In this document: positions 51,320-58,769 of the stretch, in pieces
How positions within the stretch are numbered: the first letter of the stretch is position 1
Layout: every line of letters begins with the position of its first letter
NCBI GenBank assembly: GCA_964386915.1
Contig: CAYLUQ010000005.1
Span: 58,202 to 122,201 of the forward strand
Reading direction: 5' to 3'
DNA length: 64,000 nt
Source of the DNA: JADHMP01 sp964386915
Lineage (GTDB): Bacteria; Bacteroidota; Bacteroidia; Flavobacteriales; Flavobacteriaceae
Made by a program: the position numbers and the translations under genes
Notes under the pieces: generated by a model
Database searches by the model: none
What the model saw: only the letters and a program-made list of their open reading frames with translations
What the model was told of the DNA's origin: nothing

Positions 51320-51461
51320 TGGAATTGCCAAAAACAATCTTCCACAAAAAATCTGTGCCAGTTGCCAACGCCCTTTTTCTTGGCGAAAAAAATGGGAACG
51401 AGATTGGAACCAAGTAAAATATTGTAGTAAAAAATGCAAACAAAAAAAGGAAATGCATTAA
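51312..51461 (+). CDS. DUF2256 zinc-ribbon mini-protein
   Basis: 49 residues, missed easily because of its size. ATG at 51312 inside the photolyase end, TAA at 51459-51461 inside the cryptochrome DASH start (28-bp overlap). The four cysteines (Cys15, Cys18, Cys38, Cys42) form CxxC...CxxxC with PFSWRKKWERDW between, the DUF2256 signature. The family is nearly always found beside cryptochrome/photolyase genes. It probably binds zinc and may touch the photolyase or its DNA/RNA substrate; no activity is known. Confidence 0.9.
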   Translation: MPNGIAKNNLPQKICASCQRPFSWRKKWERDWNQVKYCSKKCKQKKEMH

Positions 51462-52747
51462 TCTGGTTTCGCCATGATTTGAGAATTAGCGATCATGAGG
51501 CACTCTTTCATGCTACAAATCGGCATCAAAAAGTGGTCGCTTATTACAGCTTTGATCCTGCACATTATGCCAACACAAAATGGGGATTTAAAAAAACAGA
51601 ACGTTTTCGTGCTCAATTTTTAATAGAAAGTGTTCAACAACTCCAAAAAGACTTGGCGCAATTAAACATTTCCCTAATCATTGAAAATAGAGCTCCCGCA
51701 GAAGGATTATCCTATTGGACACAAGAATTAGGTACTACTGATTTTTATTTTCAAACAGAATGGACTTCAGAGGAAGAGCACTGTAGCCAAGAAGTTGAAA
51801 AGAAACTAAACCCGAACATAAGTATACACCAATTTTACGGTCAGTTTTTGTTTCATCCAAAAGACCTTCCCTTTCATTTTTCAAGCACTCCAGAAGTTTT
51901 TACTGTTTTTAGAAAAAAATGTGAAAAATACGCTACTATAGACCCTTGCTTGCCCACCCCCCAGGCTATGGAAAAAAGCAATTTATTGGAGCAAACTTTT
52001 CACTGCCCTAGCCTTGCAGATTTAGGATTAACCTCTTTTGAAAAACACCCAAACACTGCCTTTCCTTTTAAAGGAGGAAGTGCTGCAGCCCAAGAACGCC
52101 TAGACCACTATTTTTGGAAATCTAAAAAACTGTCTTTCTATAAACAAACCCGAAATGGTCTGCTTGGAAAAGACTATAGCTCTAAATTTTCAGCATGGCT
52201 GGCCAATGGCTCCCTTTCAGCAAAAGAAATTTATTGGCAAATAAAAAAATACGAACAAGAAGTGGCTAAAAATCAATCGACCTATTGGCTTATTTTCGAG
52301 CTCATTTGGCGAGACTTTTTTAAATACATCAGTTTAAAACACGGCACTAAAATTTTTAAACTCGGCGGTATATTAAATAAAAATTATGAGTGGCAAAACA
52401 GCGCCCACGAATTTAAAGTTTGGGCTGAAGGAAAAACACCCGAGCCCTTTGTGAATGCCAATATGATTGAACTGAATAAAACCGGCTGGATGAGCAATAG
52501 AGGGAGGCAAAATGTAGCCTCCTATTTAGCTAAAAATATTGAATTAGATTGGCGAATAGGCGCAGCCTATTTTGAAGCCATGCTCCTAGATTATGATGTG
52601 CATAGCAATTATGGTAACTGGCTTTATGTTTCTGGGGTGGGCAATGATCCCCGCGATCGAAAATTCAATGTGAGCTTGCAAGCTGAGCGCTATGATACCA
52701 ACGGAAAGTTTCAACGGCTTTGGAATCAAAATACCCTGTTTGAATGA
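51434..52747 (+). CDS. Cryptochrome DASH
   Basis: 437 residues. Photolyase N-terminal domain from ALIWFRHDLRISDHEAL, then GGSAAAQERLDHYFWKSKKL, YSSKFSAWLANGSLSAKEIY, WRDFFKYISLKHG and NANMIELNKTGWMSNRGRQN. The closing stretch WLYVSGVGNDPRDRKFN is a DASH signature. The family repairs dimers in single-stranded DNA and may act as a light sensor. It overlaps the DUF2256 gene by 28 bp and the next gene by 4 bp, so the three are probably coupled. Confidence 0.94.
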   Translation: MQTKKGNALIWFRHDLRISDHEALFHATNRHQKVVAYYSFDPAHYANTKWGFKKTERFRAQFLIESVQQLQKDLAQLNISLIIENRAPAEGLSYWTQELGTTDFYFQTEWTSEEEHCSQEVEKKLNPNISIHQFYGQFLFHPKDLPFHFSSTPEVFTVFRKKCEKYATIDPCLPTPQAMEKSNLLEQTFHCPSLADLGLTSFEKHPNTAFPFKGGSAAAQERLDHYFWKSKKLSFYKQTRNGLLGKDYSSKFSAWLANGSLSAKEIYWQIKKYEQEVAKNQSTYWLIFELIWRDFFKYISLKHGTKIFKLGGILNKNYEWQNSAHEFKVWAEGKTPEPFVNANMIELNKTGWMSNRGRQNVASYLAKNIELDWRIGAAYFEAMLLDYDVHSNYGNWLYVSGVGNDPRDRKFNVSLQAERYDTNGKFQRLWNQNTLFE

Positions 52748-54276
52748 TTCTCAGACTAATACTTGGTGATCAACTCAACAGTCAACATTCTTGGTTTCAA
52801 GAAAAGGAAAAAGATTGTTGCTATGTGCTGATGGAAATGCGGCAAGAAACAGACTATGCACCGCATCACATCCAAAAAGTCATTGCCTTTTTTGGAGCCA
52901 TGCGGCAATTTGCCAACGACCTGAAACAAAATGGACATCAAACTTTCTATTTTACCTTAGATGATCCTAAAAACAAACAAGTATTAACTGCCAATCTTAA
53001 CCATCTAATCCAAACGCATGGAATTAAAGCGTTTGAATATCAGGAGCCTGATGAATATCGTTTAGACCAGCAATTGAAAGACTATTGCAAAACGCTATCT
53101 ATTCCAACCAAATGTGTGTCTTCTGAACATTTCATGACCGCAAGAGAAGATTTAGCCCACTTTTTTAAAGGTAAAAAACAATTGCTGATGGAGTTTTTCT
53201 ATCGGAATATGCGCAAGAAGTTTGACTTGCTCATGCAGGGCGATAAACCTGAGGGTGGCCAATGGAATTATGATAAAAATAATCGTAAAAAGTGGAAAGG
53301 AACCCCGGCCATTCCCCCCGTATATAATCCCCCCAAAAAAACATTGGAAGAACTTTGGCAAATGCTCCTAACGGCAGGGGTCAAAACCATTGGCTCCTTT
53401 GATGCCGCCCACTTTGTTTACCCCCTTAATCGAGAGGAGGCGCTCCAACAACTCAATTATTTTTGTAAGAATTTGCTACAACATTTTGGAGACTATCAAG
53501 ACGCTTCGCATACCGAAGAGTTAAATTTATTCCATTCCCGTCTCTCCTTTGCGCTTAATGTAAAAATGATTAGTCCACTAGAAGTGGTGAACCAAACCAT
53601 AGCCCATTACAAGCAACACAAAGACACCATTGCTCTTTCTCAAGTGGAGGGTTTTGTGCGACAAATTATAGGTTGGCGGGAATATATGCGGGGTATTTAT
53701 TGGCGAGAAATGCCCAACTACAGCCACCAAAATTACTTAAACAATCACCACCCCCTTCCCAACTTCTATTGGACAGCAAAGACCAAAATGAATTGCCTCC
53801 AGCACAGCATTTCAAACTCACTAGAACACAGTTATGCCCATCATATTCAACGACTCATGATTTTAGGCAATTTTGCTTTGTTAGCACAGGTCAACCCCAA
53901 AGAAGTAGATGAGTGGTTTTTAGGAATTTATGCCGATGCCATTGAGTGGGTGCAGTTGCCCAACACAAGAGGCATGAGTCAATGGGCAGACGGGGGCATT
54001 GTGGCTACCAAACCCTATGTTTCCTCAGCCGCCTATATCCATAAAATGAGCAACTATTGTGAAGGGTGTCATTATGATAAAAGCAAAAGATTAGGAGCCA
54101 ATGCCTGCCCCTTCAACAGTCTCTATTGGAATTTCTTAGACGATAAAAAGGAGGCTTTTAAAAACAACAATAGAATGGCCATGATGTTGCGCTTATTAGA
54201 AAAAATGCCAACTGAAGAACGAACCGCTTTAAAAGAAAGAGCCGCAGCCATACTTGCTAATCCTGACGCTTTTTAA
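52744..54276 (+). CDS. Cryptochrome/(6-4) photolyase of the iron-sulfur bacterial type (DPRP family)
   Basis: 510 residues. The N-terminus LRLILGDQLNSQHSWF is the deoxyribodipyrimidine photolyase-related pattern. The FAD part contains VEGFVRQIIGWREYMRGIYW, SNSLEHSYAHHIQRLMILGN, VDEWFLGIYADAIEWVQLPN and GIVATKPYVSSA. Near the end YCEGCHYDKSKRLGANACPF has the Cys ligands of the [4Fe-4S] cluster of FeS-BCP proteins, which repair (6-4) photoproducts. A fourth Cys is expected elsewhere (candidate Cys in the preceding region). Overlaps cryptochrome DASH by 4 bp; abuts the TIGR03643 gene. Confidence 0.92.
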   Translation: MILRLILGDQLNSQHSWFQEKEKDCCYVLMEMRQETDYAPHHIQKVIAFFGAMRQFANDLKQNGHQTFYFTLDDPKNKQVLTANLNHLIQTHGIKAFEYQEPDEYRLDQQLKDYCKTLSIPTKCVSSEHFMTAREDLAHFFKGKKQLLMEFFYRNMRKKFDLLMQGDKPEGGQWNYDKNNRKKWKGTPAIPPVYNPPKKTLEELWQMLLTAGVKTIGSFDAAHFVYPLNREEALQQLNYFCKNLLQHFGDYQDASHTEELNLFHSRLSFALNVKMISPLEVVNQTIAHYKQHKDTIALSQVEGFVRQIIGWREYMRGIYWREMPNYSHQNYLNNHHPLPNFYWTAKTKMNCLQHSISNSLEHSYAHHIQRLMILGNFALLAQVNPKEVDEWFLGIYADAIEWVQLPNTRGMSQWADGGIVATKPYVSSAAYIHKMSNYCEGCHYDKSKRLGANACPFNSLYWNFLDDKKEAFKNNNRMAMMLRLLEKMPTEERTALKERAAAILANPDAF

Positions 54277-54564
54277 ATGAAAAAAAGAAATCAAACCCTT
54301 TCGGAAACTGACACAGATCGAATTATTGAAATGGCTTGGGAAGACAGAACCCCTTTTGACGCTATTCAAGCACAATTTGATTTAAAAGAACAAGAAGTGA
54401 TTGACCTCATGCGGCGCGAAATGAAACCAACTAGTTTTAAAATGTGGCGCAAAAGAGTTCAAGGTCGCAAAACAAAACACCTCAAAGCTAGAAATCGTGA
54501 GGTTGACCGATTTAAATGTAGTCAACAAAAGGCTATATCCAACAACAAGATTGCAAAACGCTAA
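54277..54564 (+). CDS. TIGR03643/DUF2805 family protein
   Basis: 95 residues, starting directly after the stop of the (6-4) photolyase gene. The conserved core is ETDTDRIIEMAWEDRTPFDA followed by LKEQEVIDLMRREMKPTSFK and MWRKRVQGRKTKH, a predicted helix-turn-helix with a basic tail. The family is known from photolyase clusters. It may bind nucleic acid; nothing more is known. The tail beyond residue 70 is variable and basic. Confidence 0.9.
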   Translation: MKKRNQTLSETDTDRIIEMAWEDRTPFDAIQAQFDLKEQEVIDLMRREMKPTSFKMWRKRVQGRKTKHLKARNREVDRFKCSQQKAISNNKIAKR

Positions 54565-54587
54565 AATTTTGTATCTTAAAAACAAAA

Positions 54588-55004
54588 ATGGCCGCCAATA
54601 AAACCCAACCTACTTTTCACTCTGTAGAACGTTATCTAAACGCTTTGTCAAACCTACAACAACAACAAGATTCTTGGGAACTATATGAAATGATGTCTAA
54701 AGCCACCGGATCTCCTGGAGTACTTTGGGGCACCAGCATAGTGGGTTTTGGAAATTACCATTATGTCTATAAAACTGGGCGCGAGGGCGACTGGTTTTTA
54801 ACTGGCTTTGCACCTCGTAAAAAAGCCCTCACGCTCTACTTGATGTGTGAACTGAACCCAAAAGAATTGCCGTTGGAAAACTTAGGGAAATATAAAACAG
54901 GAAAAGGTTGTCTTTATATTAAAAAATTGGATGATATAGATCGGAAGCAATTGAAAAAACTATTAGAAAAAGCGATTGTCTTAACCAAAAAAATGTATCA
55001 ATAG
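54588..55004 (+). CDS. DUF1801 domain protein
   Basis: 138 residues. DUF1801/YdhG-like alpha/beta fold: SVERYLNALSN at the start, the GSPGVLWGTSIVGFGNYHYV strand pair, then FAPRKKALTLYLM and LGKYKTGKGCLYIKKLDDID. Function unknown; structurally similar to ferrochelatase-like or SCP-type ligand folds. 23 bp after the TIGR03643 gene it may belong to the light operon, but it is not a usual member of such clusters. Convergent 7-bp overlap with the next gene. Confidence 0.88.
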   Translation: MAANKTQPTFHSVERYLNALSNLQQQQDSWELYEMMSKATGSPGVLWGTSIVGFGNYHYVYKTGREGDWFLTGFAPRKKALTLYLMCELNPKELPLENLGKYKTGKGCLYIKKLDDIDRKQLKKLLEKAIVLTKKMYQ

Positions 55005-55840
55005 TTTACAAAAACCTGCATTCCGATGCTGGCATTTTCAATTTTTTTCCATTCTCCTTGGCTCACTGCACGAGCAATTAACGGATTCCCAAAAAATCCG
55101 CCTGAAAAATATAGTTTTCCAGGGCCTAAATCTTCAATCCATTCTAAAGCAATAAAAAAGTCTTCTTGCAGCACCAGATCATAAGGCGTTAAATCCACTC
55201 GAACAACCCCCTGCTCTAGGTCAGTATCGATAAAAACATTCTCTTTGAGAAGATTTTGATGGGGCAAGCCGTCTTTGAGGTTATAGAGATTAAGTCGAAA
55301 TCGAATGGGACCATAATCATTTTCAACTATATTAAATTCAAAATAAACCAACTCCATGGGATCTTTTCTAGACCGAATAACAATCCCCATTTCGTTGCCT
55401 AATCTATTGGTAGTGAATGAAGTATAGATTAGATTAGATTTTGTTTTATTGCCTAAAAGTTTTCCTTTAAGAGCTTTCTTTTTTGGGCTTAAAACCACCA
55501 CCTCATCAAGGCTGAAGGCCTCTTCCTCTAGCAGAATTTCAAAGGGTTTCGCTGCTAAATAGTCTGCTAAAAGATAGGTTTTAGACTCATATCCCAACAT
55601 AGAGAAACGCAAGCTGTCTGAGCGCTGGGAGGATGGGTCCACCTCAAAAGAAAAATAACCCTCTTCATCAGAAATTGTTCCTAAGTCTTTGCCTACCAAG
55701 CCAATGTTGACATATACTAACGGTTCTTTTGTTTGTGCATCGAGCACTTGACCAACAAGATTGGTTTGCGCAAAAAGGGTGAAGGACTGAAAAAGGAAAC
55801 TAAAAAAGAATGCTTTATTAACCCAATGGAGTTTAGTCAA
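54998..55840 (-). CDS. Exported protein with carboxypeptidase regulatory-like domain
   Basis: 280 residues from the TTG at 55840, which overlaps the murA stop by 8 bp and gives a signal peptide (WVNKAFFFSFLFQSFTLFAQ). The frame is open further upstream inside murA, but those starts bury the signal. Residues about 25-105 form a CarboxypepD_reg-like Ig fold (LVGQVLDAQTKEPLVYVNIG, GTISDEEGYFSFEV, LRFSMLGYESK). A beta-rich C-terminal region of about 150 residues (ENVFIDTDLEQGVVRVDL, EDFFIALEWIEDLG) resembles the DUF4369-like or peptidase-associated tails of Bacteroidota, with no family that I can name. Located at the cell surface or periplasm. Confidence 0.75.
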   Translation of the reverse strand: MTKLHWVNKAFFFSFLFQSFTLFAQTNLVGQVLDAQTKEPLVYVNIGLVGKDLGTISDEEGYFSFEVDPSSQRSDSLRFSMLGYESKTYLLADYLAAKPFEILLEEEAFSLDEVVVLSPKKKALKGKLLGNKTKSNLIYTSFTTNRLGNEMGIVIRSRKDPMELVYFEFNIVENDYGPIRFRLNLYNLKDGLPHQNLLKENVFIDTDLEQGVVRVDLTPYDLVLQEDFFIALEWIEDLGPGKLYFSGGFFGNPLIARAVSQGEWKKIENASIGMQVFVNY

Positions 55841-57143
55841 TTCGTTTGATTTTGGCTCCCAACGCGGTAAGTCGTTCCACAATATTTTCATATCCACGGT
55901 CGATTTGTTCTATGTTGTGAATGGTGCTGGTTCCTTTGGCTGAAAGAGCCGCTATGAGCAATGAAATGCCAGCTCTAATGTCGGGTGATGTGAGGGTTGC
56001 TGCATTGAGTTGCGATTTGAAATCATGACCAATAACTGTGGCTCTATGCGGATCGCACAAGATGATTTTGGCACCCATATCAATAAGTTTATCCACAAAA
56101 AACAAGCGGCTTTCAAACATTTTTTGGTGAATGAGCACGCTACCTCTCGCTTGGGTAGCCACAACGAGCATGATGCTTAACAAATCGGGGGTAAATCCCG
56201 GCCAAGGAGCATCAGCTATTGTTAAGATGGAGCCGTCAATAAAGTTCTGAATGGCATACCCCTCTTTGTGGGCAGGCACATGAAGATCATCTCCTTGTTG
56301 TTCGAGGCGAATTCCCATCCGTTGAAAAACGCGGGGTATTTGACCTAAAAAGGGCCACTGCACATTTTTAATGGTGAGTGCGCTGCGGGTTAAGGCAGCC
56401 AATCCAATCCAACTTCCAATTTCAATCATATCGGGTAAAATGGTATGCTGAGTACCCCCCAATTTTGATACGCCATCTATGATGAGCAAATTAGACCCAA
56501 TGCCCTTAATATTAGCACCCATTCTATTGAGCATGGAACAGAGCTGTTGCAAATAGGGTTCACAAGCTGCATTGTATAGCGTAGTGGTACCTTCGGCCAA
56601 TACTGCTGCCATCACTATATTAGCGGTTCCCGTAACAGAAGCTTCTTCCAATAAAATATCGGTTCCGATCAATTTTTTTGCCCGAACGGCATAAAAACTT
56701 TCTTCTTTTTGATATTGAAAGTCGGCTCCTAATAGAATAAGACCTTCAAAATGGGTGTCTAGTCTTCTTCTGCCAATTTTATCGCCTCCTGGTGTTGGAA
56801 TGGATCCTTGTCCAAATCGAGCCAATAATGGACCTACAAGCATGATAGAACCCCGCAGACCTTTGCCTTCTTCTTTAAAGGCTTCGGACGAAAGATAGTC
56901 TAGGTTAATTGCGTCTGCTTGAAATCGATAGCTTCCTTTAGCCAAGGGGGTTACTTTAACCCCTAAGTTTTGTAATAATTGAATGAGTTTATTAACATCA
57001 ATTATATCTGGAATATTGTGAATTTCTACCGGATCAGCGGTGAGAAGTACGGCACATAAGATTTGTAAGGCTTCATTTTTGGCGCCTTGAGGCACAATGG
57101 TTCCTTGTAATTGATGTCCGCCTTCAATAACAAAACTTCCCAT
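55833..57143 (-). CDS. murA: UDP-N-acetylglucosamine 1-carboxyvinyltransferase
   Basis: 436 residues. First committed step of peptidoglycan synthesis: transfer of enolpyruvate from PEP to UDP-GlcNAc. Motifs include VPQGAKNEALQILCA (catalytic Lys22), RGSIMLVGPLLARFG, and near 115-125 PTPGGDKIGRRRLDTHF. In E. coli MurA the equivalent of Asp121 is Cys115, the fosfomycin target; the Asp version is seen in Bacteroidota and is insensitive. PDMIEIGSWIGLAALTRS, and the C-terminal GSVLIHQKMFESRLFFVDKL and SPDIRAGISLLIAALSAKG are in place. 6 bp downstream of a DUF4290 gene, likely cotranscribed. Confidence 0.96.
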   Translation of the reverse strand: MGSFVIEGGHQLQGTIVPQGAKNEALQILCAVLLTADPVEIHNIPDIIDVNKLIQLLQNLGVKVTPLAKGSYRFQADAINLDYLSSEAFKEEGKGLRGSIMLVGPLLARFGQGSIPTPGGDKIGRRRLDTHFEGLILLGADFQYQKEESFYAVRAKKLIGTDILLEEASVTGTANIVMAAVLAEGTTTLYNAACEPYLQQLCSMLNRMGANIKGIGSNLLIIDGVSKLGGTQHTILPDMIEIGSWIGLAALTRSALTIKNVQWPFLGQIPRVFQRMGIRLEQQGDDLHVPAHKEGYAIQNFIDGSILTIADAPWPGFTPDLLSIMLVVATQARGSVLIHQKMFESRLFFVDKLIDMGAKIILCDPHRATVIGHDFKSQLNAATLTSPDIRAGISLLIAALSAKGTSTIHNIEQIDRGYENIVERLTALGAKIKRID

Positions 57144-57149
57144 AGCTAA

Positions 57150-57785
57150 TTAGTGTCGTTTGCGGTTATGTCGTCTTGATTTATTGTTACTGTTGGGACC
57201 GTTGCCGTTTTTAAACTTAAGTTTTAACAAATCGGCTGACTCAGTGAGGGGCAAATGAGAAGCGGCCACTTTCAATTTTCCGTCTGATAATTCATCTAGG
57301 TGTGCTAAAATTACAACATCTTCTACCGTGTCTTTATTCCACCCCAAGAAACATTTTTTCATATGATTAGCAATGGTAAAAACCAAGGCATCCTTCAATT
57401 CTCCTTCTTCCCAACCAATGGCTACATCTATCATGCGCTTAATATTGTTCCCATAAAAACGATATTTAGGGAAGTTTTGGGGATAAGGCAACTTACCAGG
57501 CTTTGCCGCAAGTTGTTCTTCTACGGGTTTTTCAAAGGGAGAATCTACCTCTAGCTTAAAATGAGACATGATAAATAATTGATCCCATAGTTTGTGCTGA
57601 AAATCGGGGACATCACGCAAATGGGGATTTAAATTGCCCATGACACCAATGACTGCTTTAGCTTTTTTATTGCGTTCATCTCGGTCTTCAATTTCAAGAA
57701 GCTGTTCTACCATAATGTGAATATGGCGCCCGTACTCGGGAATAATCAGTTGCTTGCGTTGCGTGTTATATTGCAAGGATTCCAT
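57150..57785 (-). CDS. DUF4290 protein
   Basis: 211 residues, Bacteroidota-specific. It starts MESLQYNTQRKQLIIPEYGR and continues KAKAVIGVMGNLNPHLRDVP, FQHKLWDQLFIMSHFKLEVD and ELKDALVFTIANHMKKCFLG, mostly helical with a histidine-rich, basic C-terminal tail (SRRHNRKRH). It lies immediately upstream of murA, the usual place for the family, so a link to cell-wall or cell-cycle regulation is possible but untested. The start codon ATG at 57785 gives the conserved N-terminus. Confidence 0.9.
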   Translation of the reverse strand: MESLQYNTQRKQLIIPEYGRHIHIMVEQLLEIEDRDERNKKAKAVIGVMGNLNPHLRDVPDFQHKLWDQLFIMSHFKLEVDSPFEKPVEEQLAAKPGKLPYPQNFPKYRFYGNNIKRMIDVAIGWEEGELKDALVFTIANHMKKCFLGWNKDTVEDVVILAHLDELSDGKLKVAASHLPLTESADLLKLKFKNGNGPNSNNKSRRHNRKRH

Positions 57786-57872
57786 AAAAATGTGTTGGTT
57801 CTAAAATAGTGTAGAATTCAATGTGCAAATTAAAAAAAAGCTTGGAATTATGAACTTAATGCCTAAAAAACT

Positions 57873-58166
57873 TTAAAGGGCAATGATTCCTTCTAATTGG
57901 CTGGCTTTTTTATAGAGGGCAATTACTTCTTCTGGAGAGTCCATTTTCACCCGAATAGAAATGCTCACAAACTTTTTTTTAGAAGAAGACTTGCTTTTCC
58001 ATTGGGCCTCTTTTTCTTTAAAATAAGACTGAAGTGTTTCAAGATGATTGTGTTCAGTTTTCATGATGAATTTAAACAAATAAAGTCCCGGCCAAGCTTG
58101 CGATTTTTCTAGCTTTTCTTTAAAGCGTGTATAAAATTCTTCTGGATTTTCTTGAGTTCCTATCAA
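57873..58166 (-). CDS. DUF493 (YbeD-like) protein
   Basis: 97 residues. An ACT-like ferredoxin fold: FKFIMKTEHNHLETLQSYF, the charged SKSSSKKKFVSISIRVKMDS and the C-terminal helix EEVIALYKKASQLEGIIAL. DUF493 proteins are small regulators of unknown ligand. It is the last minus-strand gene of this core block; about 50 bp separate it from the P-loop gene on the plus strand, so a divergent promoter lies there. Confidence 0.85.
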   Translation of the reverse strand: MIGTQENPEEFYTRFKEKLEKSQAWPGLYLFKFIMKTEHNHLETLQSYFKEKEAQWKSKSSSKKKFVSISIRVKMDSPEEVIALYKKASQLEGIIAL

Positions 58167-58215
58167 TGCCCTTATTTTTGTGACAAAGATAAGGGATTAG
58201 AAATAGATCGTATTA

Positions 58216-58769
58216 ATGCAAAACCGTAAAGTTGTAATTAGTGGTGGCCCAGGCAGTGGCAAAACAAAATTGATTGAACTCTTGCACCAAAGGGTTTTGA
58301 AACCTTTGAAGAAGTCAGTAGATCGATTATTCAAAAAGGATTTCAAGAAGGCCATGAACGCTACTTTAAGTCTGCTCCAGAAAAATTTAGTGAACTGCTG
58401 TTCGAAGGAAGAAAAACACAATGGCAATCTGCTCAACAAATTCCCTATAAAGCCACAAAACCCTATTTGTTTTTTGATCGAGGAATGCCTGATACTTATG
58501 CCTATTTGCAAGCCGAAGGCAAAAATATTGACTTGTGGAAACAAAAAGCTGCCCCCTATCCCTATGATCACGTTTTTTTGTTGGCCCCTTGGCCCGAAAT
58601 CTATCATAACGACGCAGAACGTCTAGAACCCTTTGATGAAGCCGTGCATTATTATCATCACATTAAAGAGATCTACACCTCTCTTCCTTCTCTTTTGCAT
58701 TTTGTACCAAAAGGGACCCCAGAAGCTCGTGTTGCCTTTATCCTAAACGAATTAAAAAAGCATGACTAA
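58216..58769 (+). pseudogene. AAA-type P-loop ATPase/kinase gene with a single-base frameshift
   Basis: The gene starts at an ATG at 58216 with the Walker A GGPGSGKT, and in frame 1 reads ELLHQ up to about 58290. From 58293 the sensible protein continues in the -1 frame: GFETFEEVSRSIIQKGFQEG, then FFDRGMPDTYAYL and the end NELKKHD at 58769. The intact product would be about 184 residues, similar to bacterial TTD14-like AAA ATPases. One A appears missing in CCAAAGGG (58287-58294; expected CAA AAG GGT). The downstream part shows no stops, so the break is recent or a sequencing error. Its end overlaps recQ by 8 bp. Confidence 0.8.

Noticed and set aside
58287..58294. Programmed -1 frameshift in the P-loop gene
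   Set aside because: The site does not match X XXY YYZ and no hairpin or upstream Shine-Dalgarno was recognised; a missing base is simpler.
58197..58607. Antisense ORF (136 residues) on the minus strand
   Set aside because: It is the complement of the P-loop ATPase frame and has no start context or family resemblance.
58216..58626. A complete 136-residue protein in the first frame
   Set aside because: After the ATP-binding start the first frame gives a Lys/Leu/Pro-rich sequence with no fold, while the -1 frame continues the known family.
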